Below are positions 33,479 to 45,254 of a stretch of DNA of 64,000 bases, piece after piece. Position 1 is the stretch's first letter. Every line of letters starts with the position of its first letter. The position numbers and the translations under genes are program-made. A model generated the notes under the pieces. The model was not told the origin of the DNA and did not search any database. It worked only from the letters and a program-made list of their open reading frames with translations. Source of the stretch: Protonemura montana (taxonomy: Eukaryota > Arthropoda > Insecta > Plecoptera > Nemouridae); NCBI GenBank assembly GCA_947568835.1, contig OX387602.1, forward strand, positions 1,706,570 to 1,770,569, written 5' to 3'.

Positions 33479-36400
33479 TCATTCCTCGGTGGCTGTCTCG
33501 GCGGCCTGGATGGCTCTTAGCTCGGCATCTGTCGCAGGAAACAGTAAATTATCATGGTGTCCCACAACTACAAAGCAGCTCACGTGATTAAACGTACCCC
33601 GCACAGCCTGATCTTTCCAAATCTTCTTGTTCTCTCCCAAACAGGTCACCCACGGCTTTTTGATCTTGAACCTTGGCGACTGGTCGGGACTCGCCGTTGA
33701 ACCTGGTGACAGAAACACGCGGTGAGTGTTGTACAGGCACTGATTCGATATACCTATACTGTAAACGAGGTCCGGTAGATCCTCGGTGAGGTCCGGTAGT
33801 ATAGTAGTAACCAAATAGTAGTCACCATTCTTTGTCAGGTCTGCTGACTCCTCGGTGATGACGGGGTCACCTTCGGCTGTAAGAGGTTTACAGGACGAAT
33901 GTATAGGTCCAAGAATTGTTTCCAGCATGTCACTACACACCGCCAGGCTTGGCTCGACGATGAACTCGATAAAACCTGCAACAGCACGATACCAATTAAC
34001 ACGATGCAGCCAAAGTGTGGGCAAAATAAATAGGACTCTAGAAAGTGTGCACCACTCGCCTATCTGCGATTCAGCGACAAGGGTGTTGTTCCTGTCGCAA
34101 AGAGGGCTGAAAGGTAGGCCTAGTTCCCTTTCCTTGTCTCCTTGAAGGAAGAACTCCTCCAACAGCGACATTGTCCATCGGTTGTGCAGGTCCCACCTCT
34201 TAGCAGGGTGGGCGATGTCGCAGCAGTGCAGGACGAGGGACATCGCCTTTGATTTTTCAACGCTAAAATATTCAGAGCACATGAGATTGGGGCTCATGGA
34301 GCTCATGAGAGCCCAAATGTGTCACGTGAAAGCAAGTGGAAGTCTGCTACATACGTAGGTTCGGCTAGGGTCAGCAAGTTTTTCATGTTCTTCAGCTGTT
34401 GGAAGTGGAAACTCATGTCTGTGGCAAGGACCATGTCGATCACTAGCGTCCTGAACTCTCGGAACTCTTCCCTCGAAAGGTTCTGCAGGATGTTGCATTC
34501 CTCATCCTTTATCACACTGGAAAATATATAAAAAAATCAATGTACAAATTGGGCAAATTAATTTAATACCAGTCGCTAATCTCTTTTATGAACGACAAAC
34601 TAAAGATGCATACAAAAAAATTAAAATACTAAAAGTTCCAAGATTCAAAACGGCTATCCTAGCCGTTTTGAAAATCTATTGTTGTAAGCTGACAGAAACT
34701 GTTCTTACAATTTTGAAAATTCAATCGATAAATTATCTATTGTTTTGTTTTGAACGCTGACCAAATTTGCAATACATTTTTTGTTGTTCTGAAAGCTTTG
34801 GTGAAACGCAACACGTTCTTAGTTTAATTATTTATTTTTACGATTAGTAAGACCAAAAATTCAAGGAAATGTTCAAGAAATCGGCTGACAATTCAGTGAT
34901 CGATGGAGATACAGTAAATAATTGGTTGCGCAAATATGCGCAACAATGGTAAATACTATAAATGCATGAAACTAATTTTAATGATAACCAAAATTAAATG
35001 TAATCCCGAACCTATGATCTTACTGAAATGGCTTTGTGGTCTGCAAGCCGGGATTCAACAAACATTTTTGGGGTTGTTTGAACTTAGGAATGTGTCTCTG
35101 CATTTTGGTGGGCCCCTAGAGTAGGGTTGCCATAATAAAAATTTCGGAAGGCGGGACAAATTTTAACAAACGAAAAGTAGTTAGGCCGGAGGCTCGGAGG
35201 ACAGACAGCCCACCCCCCCCCCCCCTAAAAAAAAATAAGGGTGTGGATGTGGGAACAGGATTTGAGGGCCATTTTCAGCAAATTTCACGCGTTTTAGGTA
35301 TATTTAGGGTTTTTCTTGACACTTGAAATCCTGAGTCATATTTATGCATCAACTTTCAGTTTATGAGCAGGCAATTTAGGTATAATTCGTATAACTATTT
35401 AAAAAAATATATATATTTAACCTTAGATAAAAAAAAATTTATGGGTGACAGTTCACGTACAATCATAACGTCATTGGCACAAATAGAGGAACAATAGCTA
35501 TTTATCAGGAACAATGCAAATGCAATGTTCGATTTCGCGATTTTTTAAAAGAAAATTACGATCGAGCGGGACATTCGTCCCGCTCCGCGGGACTCGGGAC
35601 TTTTGAGTGAAAAGCGGGACGTTTGGCAACCCTACCCTAGAGACAGAGAACGATCATGACATGCTTCAAATAAAATTCTGTATCGAGACAAAAAAAAAAA
35701 CGTACAAAAAATCACTATGGCCAAGAATATCACAATGAAAATCAATCATTTTTGCGAACAAAGTCTACCAACAAGATCCCGGAGATTGAAATATCTGCCG
35801 CCAATAGCGGAACTAACGGGCACATTTTTTTCCTCCACTTTTTTTCTTGCCTCTCCCAAATCCTCTACGCTAAAATATTATTTTTTGTCGACTCCCCCAA
35901 ACGTCGTCCTTCCCTTCGTGCTTGACGTACCTGAAGGCCGCACTGATGTGATGGTTCTCGAGCACCGCCCTGTCGTTGTAGAGGAGGGCGATCTCCGAAC
36001 CGGACATCACGTGGAAGTTGTTCGTGGTGCCCGTGTGCTCGTAGTCGTGGATTAACGCAGCCACGAGGGTCGCGAAGATCTCCAGGTCCGACAGCCAGTT
36101 CTGCAAACGATGGCGTTGCGGTCAGAAGTTACCATCGAAATGAGCCGAACCTTATCCATGTACCATGACTGGTCGGTAGTCACTGACCACCAACTCTAAG
36201 CGCAACTCATGAGCGGTTTGGCGTGTTGGAAACACCGGTTCTCATGAGATCACCGAAGTTAAGCAACACTGCGCTGGGTCAGGTATTGGATGGGTGACCA
36301 TCATACACATAACTAGTTCTGTTCGGGAGAGAGGTTAGAGGGATGAAAGTAAAGCAACACTGCGCTGGGTCAGGTATTGAATGGGTGACCATCATACACA

Positions 36401-39400
36401 TGACCAGTTCTGTTTGGGAGAGAGGTTGGAGGGATGAAAGTTAAGCAACACTGCGCTGGGTCAGGTATTGGATGGGTGACCATCATACACATAACTAGTT
36501 CTGTTCGGGAGAGAGGTTGGAGGGATGCAAGTTAGTACAGCAACTTCATTCGCCCTGCTTATCAACCTCTCGACAGCATGGATTTGTGGAGGAATCCTGT
36601 TGTTCGAGTTGTACCGTTTTTTGGAAGAGACGTTAAGCCGGTGGTCCCCTTGGTGCTCTTTGACAGGAGTAGACTACGCGCCGGTACCGGATTTTCTCTC
36701 CTCCCTTCTAGGCTAGGTTAGGTTTATCATCATCCGCTCATTTACCGGCGCCATTAGACCAGATGTCAAAATGGTGCGTCGTTAAACACCACAAATCAAT
36801 CGATCAATCTAAACTCAATGTGGCTTTCTGTGCCCAAATTAGAATCTTAAATTACGTTTCGCCTGGCCTGCATCGGAATGAAAATAAAAAATAAATATTG
36901 CTCTGCGCAAATCGGTTTTTGAGAACCAACCACGTCAACGAGAACGAAAAGTTAAAATACATTCTACCCTTATTTGGTCAATCCTCTGCTGTTCAAAGAA
37001 AAGCGAGTACCGAACCAAACTTCCAAAGAGTGTCGTACACTAGTTATTTTTTCAATTTTCCACTGAAAAAATTAGAAAAAATTCCGGATACCTTGCGCGA
37101 AAGCTATTACTTTTGTTTTAAATCTGTAAAAATTGTAATAACAAACAAAAACCAACTTTTTTGGGATCTCAAAGGCTCAGGAATTCAACGGCCCCTTCGT
37201 AGTGCGTTAACCCGGGTTGCAGACATGTAACTTCGGTTGCAAGACTTTCGGGGGAGTTATCCAGCTTGGGGTTCATTACTAGAGAATCGGTGAATGCGTA
37301 CCATGAGCCCCGTCTGACAAAGCATGTAGTGCACTGTCTGGGCGACGTCTGCAGCGTGCATGTTATTGTGGTAGGGGTTTTTGTAGCGGCAATAGCCTTC
37401 TTCTATTCGAGAGAGAAACGTTTCTAGCGTCACTGAAGGAACCTGAAACAAACGAAAACTTTCAGTTGCTTGGCAATCAAACCAAAACAAACTAACGGTG
37501 ACCATAGAGCGAACGACGGAAGATTTTGTAGCCGAATGGTTTTTTTTTTTTGCTAAAGTAGACTTTACCTTGAATTTATGGATAATCCCGTAGCGATTGA
37601 GCAGATCATATCCAATGTACTTGACTGGCTGACTGCTGCCGGTGTCATTCAGAGCGAACACGTCGAACGACCAATCGTCCAGCGTCTGGAAGTACATCGG
37701 ACAACTTTTAGAACAAAGACCAATTGCCCAATTGCCTTGATCACTTCAAGATATTGGACCGCATCTGAGCCGTGTAAGCTTTTGGATACCAATTTGAGCA
37801 ATTTACCCAATCTTTTGAACTAATTCCTGATATTGTAGCTCATTCCGGCATATTCGTCTGCAGTTGAACCACAACTATTGGATCTTTATAAGCTATTGCA
37901 CTTGTACGCGCTATTGGACCATGCTTAGAGCTGTGTACTCCCTTTGATGTATTCAACCACTGTGAGCTTGAGCTACATTTCCCAATTATTATGCAACCAA
38001 TCAGCAAGCAACCGTGAGGCGGAGAAAGGGTAAGCAGTTGAGATGGCACGGTTACTTTGAGCACCCTGACGACGTCGGCGGGGTACTGCATGAGCGCCGT
38101 GTTGGTGACGCGGCGGTAGATGCGGTCGACGAAGATGCCGGCGCGGATGGCATGAGCCACGGACCGGAACTTGGGCTTCTCGTCGCTGCGTCGCTTGGTC
38201 GTCGCCAGCTGGCGGGTGAACGTCGACGCGAGCCACTCGCGAACTTCCGGTGGCACCGCGTCCGGCTGCACCTCTGAGAGCTCGTCGTCTTCATCGGCCA
38301 GCCGCCTGCAGAGACAGGGGAGTTGGGCAACGCCGAGGTTAGCGCTAGTGCAGACTTGGCCATCGCGAGGCAAGCGACAGCATTGTGTGATTATTCACGA
38401 AGGTTATTTTTAGTTAGACGTTAGTTTCATCACAAACCACCAACACAAAGACGCTGTAAGAGCCACTTAGAGTTTAAAATGCTTACCTACAGTAATTTAA
38501 GTTTTGTCTTGCAAAAGACAATTTGATTTGAATTAAACTTTCGAATCAGAATATCCGATCAATAAACTTTCAATTCCTGTTTAAAATTTTAAAATGTTTG
38601 TACTTACAGAACCCAAACGGTTAACTTTTTTGTTGTTAACATGTAAGCATATTACTGAATTGTTTGGCGAAATCTTAAGACAGATTGACAGACCGTTGTG
38701 ATGTTGTGACGAACGGAGGCTTCTAACTACTGGCCTAAAATGTCTTGTGAATCGAGCAGCACTTTCATTACCGGACGGAGATGTCCAAGTATCGATTTCT
38801 ATACCGAACAAGTTGGAAGTTATCCGTCCCTGGAGTGCAATACTTGAGGTATTCCTCTTACAGGCCAGGGGCAAGACTCCCGTAATATCAGAATGCAATC
38901 ATCTGATTGGCTTGTTAAAATTTCCTCGACCGTGAGCGGAAGCATCAAAATAGATCTACAATAAAAAGTTGTAAATAATGACTCTTATCAATGATCTGCT
39001 TATAAAACTAGAATTCCGCTTCTTTTAAGTGATGGTTCCCGTTATAGGGTCAAAAAAAGTTGGTTTCATCGTATCAACTTACTAAAAACTTGTTCGAATA
39101 ATGTAAAAATAAAGTCATGCGACAATCGTTGAGTTTCTAGGTTAGTTTTGTTGTTAGCTCAGTTTCTGTTAGTGTTGCAAATTCTTTATTTAATCAACAG
39201 TTAATCTGCAAAAGTAAAAGTTTCTAAAGTTCTCTAACTATACCGTCATTGGTAACTAAGGCTATGGTAAACTCTACCTACCAAAGCCAAGCCAAGGCTT
39301 GCAATGCATCTATCACGGCATACAATTTAAAACCCATTACTACGTCAGCTACCAGCTACCAGCTACCTTCGCTGGAAAAAGCGGAAACATTGTTCTAGTT

Positions 39401-42400
39401 TCGGGATCTAGGTTCACACGCGTGAAACAACGATATTGATATCAAAATTCAATTTCCAAAAGTGCATTGTTCCCAATAAAGATGTCGTCCAACGTTTCGT
39501 GTATCAGCCACTAATAAGATTGTCCCCCTCCCATCTGCGACCTGGGGTGGGCATACAATTAAGGCAGGTCACGTATATAGAACTGAAAATATGATGCAAC
39601 CTGAGGAGGACGAAGTGATCCCCTAAGGAAAAGAGACAGAAAGGGCGGAGCAATACATAACCCACCCCTCGTTACCGGGCCGTGTAGTGACGTCAGGCTA
39701 TAGATATTATGTCACCGCTCTTGAGGCTTTCCGCAAATAAGCCGTTTCTCATATCAATTAGGTAAATTAGATGCAATTACAAATGAATATTGGATCGAGC
39801 AGTGGTTCTTGCGGGCTGATGCTTGAGTTCACAAAGCACACAGTTTTAGTGTGTGCTTTCCACCCCTAAGGGAGCGGGAAACGTAGCTGGGAAATTGAGT
39901 GTAAGTTACACGTTACTCGCCGAAGCCAGACTAGAACTCCCTTGAAGTGAGATCTTAATGAATAGGTACATCTTCCTCTGGTTTACTGAGTTATTCGAAT
40001 TAAATTACTTGTTGTTAGTCCGCTTATTGTGTAATAGCATCCCACAAAAATAAATAAAATAAGGTTGACGTCGAACGATCAGCAAAAAAGATGATATGCA
40101 CGAGCAAGCAAAATGCTTCTAAAGAAAGCACACTGATAGGGAAAACGTAGTGTAAACACACACCTATACACAACGGTAGAGAGAACCTTTGGTCTTGGTT
40201 CTTGTACGGATCTAGAAGAACACAGAAAAATAATAAAAATAAAGGGTACAAAGTGGAAAATCCAGCAAAATGGGTGGGTACGTGATAAAAACAGCTCTGT
40301 GGTTGCTAGAAAAGTCTAGAACTTGTATAAGATGCACTTCCATCGAACAGATCAACACACACAGACGCAACGCAACGAGAGCTAGACAGACAAGCAGTTG
40401 TGTAAACATTAAGCAATTCGTTGTTGGTGGAACATGGTGGTCAAGACTGAAGAACTAGGAAATGTGTGAGAAGAAATTATTTCGTGGCAAATCGTGGCGA
40501 ACATGTCAAGAAATCTAGGAATTGGTTTCAAATCAGAATCAAAGATCAACGCTTAATTTCAGGTCACCAGGATTTGCTTTCGAATAGTATTGTGAAGTCA
40601 TATAGAATGTGGCGTGTAACGTGTTGCATATTGTGAGGATCTAACAGTGAACACAGAAAGTCTAGGTAGACCCACCGGGGTCCATGCTGCACAATTAGTG
40701 TTGTCACGTTCGCTTATAGTTACAAGAAAAACGGAAAAACAATAGAAGAGCCGCGGAGGAGCACCACCAATCTTCGTGCAGCTGCAAGAAGTAACATGAT
40801 CAAGAAACGAATCTGCATCCCCTCGGTGTCTATAACGGTCTATAGACACGGTAGGTAGGGTCCAGCCGAGGAACATAAGAGCACACGAAACAACAACAGG
40901 CATTCTCTTGTGGGAAAGGCGACAGACAGTCTACTCTCAGCGATAGAATCTATCGATGCTAGGTATCCTATTAGAAGAAGAGGTAGAGAGAGATACATGC
41001 ACAAACATTGCAAGAAGAAATTTGTGAAGAGGACATGCCTATAAATCATTCGTAGTTGATTATTTAGTCGTGAATTTAAACTCATCTCTTATTTAGCATT
41101 AGTTTTTTTTTTTTTTTTTTTAGAAAATCATAGTACGCCAGTACCTTGGGATTCGACCCAATTGTGGACATATTGTTATAGGCTAACTATGATAAAAAAA
41201 ATCGACGCATTCCCTGGCGTTCGCAAGACCGGTTCGAAATTTGTGCTGCGTGGTCAAACTATCATTGGTGGTTGTTGATGACCTAATTAATGTGTGATTG
41301 ACCTGGCCCAGACCGGCGTGCGCAGGCGTCGTCTCTGATGCGTGGCCACTGGTTTCGTGGCACCGATCGGTCCCCGGAGGGGCGACACTGGCGTGGGGCC
41401 TGTCCTGTGTTCCGGCTCACTCTCTGTCCGCTCCCTGTCCGAATAGCATGGTAACATACATACGTTACGAGAGGCATGGGGCGACGAGGGACCTTACGGT
41501 CGGCATACTCATGCCGTCGGAGGACTGCGGTGTCAGCAAAGGGTGCGGGGAGGGCGACAGACTGGGTCCCGGGAGAAGTGGCTGGTTGGGGTGAGATGTT
41601 TCACCAGTCCGTCCCCGGGAAAATACTTGAGAAATAAGGGGAGGATTGTTTAACAAGTGGAAATTGTAAATGACCTAAAAGAAGATATAAAAAAATAAAA
41701 AAATAAAACAGGTTTGAAAAGGGGATCAACGGGCGGAAATTTTGAAATATTAGTCACAATTAGATATTTTTCCGTTCCAAGAACTAGCGACTGTAGTGGG
41801 TTAAATTACGTTAATGAGCGAATCAATGGGATTTCTGGGTAAAGATTTCGCCATTTCAAATGACTGATTGTCTACGGGTAATACTGATTGGAAGGTGAAC
41901 AGCACGACTAGAAGATGTCAATGCAGACAGAGTGCCAAAGCGAGTGTTCACGTTCACACGATGACTACCAAATCAAGAGTGCTCGTGGTGGTATATACAC
42001 ACATGACGCACACACACACACACACACACAATGATGCAAGGTCTGTCAAAGATGTGGGCGACAAGCTAAAATGTGATCTGCTCCGAACACCGATCTGGAA
42101 ACAATCAGCAAGAAACGCCCGACAGAAATTCCCTCATTAGACAATTGAATTAGTATGTACAAAGTTCAAAAAACAAAAATATTTCAAAGACGATCACATG
42201 TTTTGAGCTGTTCAAAGATCAAAATAATGTTCAAGTCGCAAAATCGTCGTTTTTGCATGTATTTCTCTCAGTTTTCCAAAATATTGGATTTGAGATAAGA
42301 TATTTTTTGGGGAAAATCCATTTTCCCTGCTTTCAAAAAGTCATTTTTTTGAGCAACGTTAGTCTCATTGTCTGAAATATGTATTAAAGCTAAGCGAACA

Positions 42401-43810
42401 CAACTCCATTCTGTTCATCTTCAAGAACAAGGAATTGATTGCGAATGGACTTACTTGGTTTCGTCAATGAAAACAGCTTCCAGCACTTTAGCGGCATAGT
42501 TGAGATTTTTCTGTAGCAACTCTGCGGAGATCTCGCCGCGTTGCAGCTGTCTGAGCAGACATCGCAGCCTGTAGAACGAACCAAAGAAGAACTCGTTGAA
42601 ACAGTGAACGATTCAAAGGCGCGGGAAGCGTGAGTATAGTTGTGAAGTCAACCCCCGAGGGTAACAAATACACACCCCGTGCTCATACACAATCACAGCA
42701 TGAACTCTGTCAGAGTTTGGCTTGCGCCCCTCTCTCAACTGCGAGCACAAATAGGAAACTGTTGAGGTCTGTTTTGCAAAACGTATAGTCGGTTCCCTTG
42801 AAATTCGTTCCCTTTGAGCGTTTGCAAACAAACAAGCAGGTGGATGTGCCGGGTTGGCTCGCTCAAGGCCATTGCGTGAACGACTCGGTATTGGCTGGGA
42901 GGGTAAACGAACCGTCCAATGAAGAGCGCTTCCAGTGTTGCGCTTCAAAGAAGGAACAATATATTTGTTTTTTTCATTCGAATTCGTGATTTCACAAAAT
43001 GGTTTATACATCAAGTCGACTGTAGTATTTCATTTCTATTTGCTGTTGACCCAGCGTTGACTGCCATTGCCAATAATGCCGTCGTCTGCTTGCGTTTATT
43101 TGCTCGCTAGTTGCAATAATCAACATCAAAAGCACTGACGCTTGAAAAAAAAAAACACATCGAATTTTTCACTGGTCTGATCGTGCAATTCATGCCTTCA
43201 GAGTTGGAAGAATTGGACCAGCGCAATGTGGAACGAGCTGGTAGTATGCATGCAACATTTGCTTTGGGACGTCAATTATCTGTGCTGGGACTTCCGCCGC
43301 AAAATTTTTCTTTCCTGACTCGACGCAATCCATAATACGTTTATTGGATTCGTGCCAACGAAAATAACGATAAGAGGTAAAACTCACCCTTTTAAAGACT
43401 TTCCAGACCTTTTCCCCTGCATTAGAGACATATAACCTACTACATATAGCATTTCTTTTCGACCCAGTAAAAAACCAGGGGCCGAAACCAAAAAGGGGAT
43501 TGAAAAGATCCAGTTGCCCACATTTAGACTAGTCACGGACGGCGTTTATCTAATTCCCGTGACCAGTGACTCTAAGAGGCTCCCCAGCAATGATCCCGGT
43601 TTTGCATTCCTTAGGGAACGGTGAATCACCTGATGGCAGCCTTGTCGCAGGCATCGGGCGTGTCGACGGCAGGTAAGTTCTCTGTGGCGAGATCGACGGC
43701 GTCGAGGGCGTCGTCGTCGGCTAGCGTGGACGATGTGTCCGAAGCAAGTGCGCCGCGGTGCGTTGACTTCTTCGTGCTGCTGCGACGGACGATCGTCAGT
43801 GAGCCTTGCT
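33479..43810 (-). CDS. PDE1: PDE1 (Ca2+/calmodulin-dependent cyclic nucleotide phosphodiesterase), 5' partial
   Basis: Eleven exons: 43810-43630, 42568-42455, 38305-38056, 37685-37569, 37442-37302, 36100-35931, 34516-34355, 34262-34060, 33975-33826, 33702-33598, 33528-33479, phases continuous, about 547 residues. It hydrolyses cAMP and cGMP and is activated by Ca2+/calmodulin. Seen in order: LRCLLRQLQRGEISAELLQK, the PDE1 pre-catalytic block PEVREWLASTFTRQL, metal ligands in YHNNMHAADV and HDYEHTGTTNN, then CCDIAHPAKRW. GDKERELGLPFSPLCDRNN follows, and SQIGFIEFIVEP with the purine-clamping Gln. The C-terminus ends ENKKIWKDQAVR plus a short tail. The calmodulin-binding N-terminus and start codon are not identified. 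The first exon listed is inferred from its splice sites and its AG|G phase match. The 34060 junction uses a GC donor (TAG|GCGAGT). Confidence 0.94.
34644..34672. repeat. Perfect 13-bp hairpin in a PDE1 intron
   Basis: TTCAAAACGGCTA and its exact inverse are separated by TCC. It stands out from the flanking AT-rich DNA. Probably a small foldback remnant. Confidence 0.6.
35122..35634. mobile_element. Non-autonomous hAT element, 513 bp
   Basis: Ends are TAGGGTTGCCA on the left and TTGGCAACCCTA on the right. A GCGGGAC or CGTCCCGC block just inside each end is typical of hAT MITEs. The 8-bp duplication CCCTAGAG flanks both ends exactly (35114-35121, 35635-35642). A 13-14 base poly-C tract lies inside at about 35212. 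No coding sequence. It sits in the PDE1 intron between the 36100-35931 and 34516-34355 exons. Confidence 0.88.
36195..36805 (+). mobile_element. 5S rRNA-derived SINE with triplicated promoter region
   Basis: The head resembles 5S rRNA: ACCGGTTCTCATGAGATCAC, GAAGTTAAGCAACACTGCG, then GGTATTGGATGGGTGACCA, covering the A box, intermediate element and C box. From AAGCAACACTGCG the sequence repeats three times, at 36261, 36352 and 36443 (period about 91). A body with GACGTTAAGCCGGTGGTCC and a tail GTCGTTAAACACCACAAATC AATC repeats follow. A second, unexpanded copy is split at 53747-57075. It lies in a PDE1 intron, antisense to the gene. Confidence 0.82.
42009..42030. repeat. (CA)n microsatellite
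   Basis: About eleven CA units in the PDE1 intron between the exons at 42455 and 38305. Confidence 0.9.
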
Positions 43811-45221
43811 CTGGAATATAAGGACGACGTTGTAAGGGACTGGACCCAGTCGGGGGGTGACGGCGGTAACAGTGCACGAATAACCTACATGCAAGACGAT
43901 CAAAGCACGATTTCACATTCAAATGTCAGGTTTTGTTCATGGTGTTTCAGTGTAGTATCTTTATTTATAAAAATAGGTAATATATCATTAATTATTTTTC
44001 GACAAAAGGCACCTTATTCGCCGATTTTATTAGAAAATGTCTATTGCTGGTAAGCAGCAGATCTCATGGCTATATATCTTCACTAGATTGGTGCCAGCGC
44101 CCGATCTCACTTCACTGCTTTATGCTGCCTCAAAAAGTCAATACCAATGCAAGGAAAAACGAGACAAAATTAATTTATCTCAATTGCTAGAACGCGCGAC
44201 TCAATTCTTGAAAATAATAACATTCAACAAAAATCAACAAGTTTGCTAACCTAAAATGAATTCTTAAGTAACGTTTTTTTACATTATACAGATTTCAAAA
44301 TACATTTCCATGCATTGTTATAAATATACTTACATTACGGTAACTAAAGTTTTAGCACAGGTCGCGTTTTGTCCTAGGGTATTTTTCAAACTACCTTGAG
44401 GGTCATAAAAAGCTAGCAGCAAATTGCAGTTGAACTCTCTCTCTCTCAGGACAATTGATTGCTTACAATATTTTACGAACCCCCCTGCTCGATAAAATAT
44501 CGAATTTCAGAAACCAATTTCTTTAATGCCAAATTGGTGTAGGAAACAAGCGAACAAGAACTGTACTCGAAGGAATTATTTCGTGCGTCCGGAGCGCGTA
44601 TGTCCTTCAATTGCTTGTGATTACAGCAAGACTCGGGGAGGTGATCTGGAATCAACCCCAAACGTTCCAAAGGCTTGTCCTGAAGGCGGATGAAAATAAC
44701 GGCTTACCAAATTTCGTTCCTAAATTGATAATTAAAGCCGCTGAACTGTTGACATGATTTATTTAAATTAATGTGGTTTTTAACGATTATATGCAACTCG
44801 TCATTTCACAGGGGCAGCCCGGTTAGGTTCCTCTTACCGATGTCCCTGTTTAATGTGCATCTTTCATGAAGCTAATGTCCAAACCAATTAGTTCGATGAT
44901 GATCCTCAAAGTTATGGAATGTACATTGATAATTGATGTGCATCGCTTCAGCGCTAGAGCGAGGTGCCACGTTATAGCACCGGGCGTGGATATCGGGCGA
45001 CGTCGGACGTCGGATCAAACGGACGCTCACCTTCAATGACTGTCATCGGGGTCGCTAGGCGTCCCTTGGAGACATGACGTCACTGATGATAGCCGCCACG
45101 ATCACATCAAGCTAACAAGCACCCATAGCCAACCTTTCACCTTTGTAAGTGCACTAAACTAGATAATACCCACCCATGGTAAACACAGAGTATTATGTTA
45201 GTTTCCATTATTCAGGATCAG

Positions 45222-45254
45222 CAGTGTGTGTGTGTGTGTGTGAGAGTGTGTGTT
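45222..45254. repeat. (TG)n microsatellite
   Basis: Interrupted TG/GA repeat. Confidence 0.9.

Noticed and set aside
34263-34306. Apparent start MSSMSPNLMCS for a PDE1 fragment
   Set aside because: It is intron read-through. The acceptor TATTTTAG at 34263 and the upstream exon in matching phase show this is an internal exon.
41283-41656. CpG-rich patch with several open frames in the PDE1 intron
   Set aside because: It might be a promoter or exon of an unseen gene, but no frame resembles a known protein and no matched splice sites were found.
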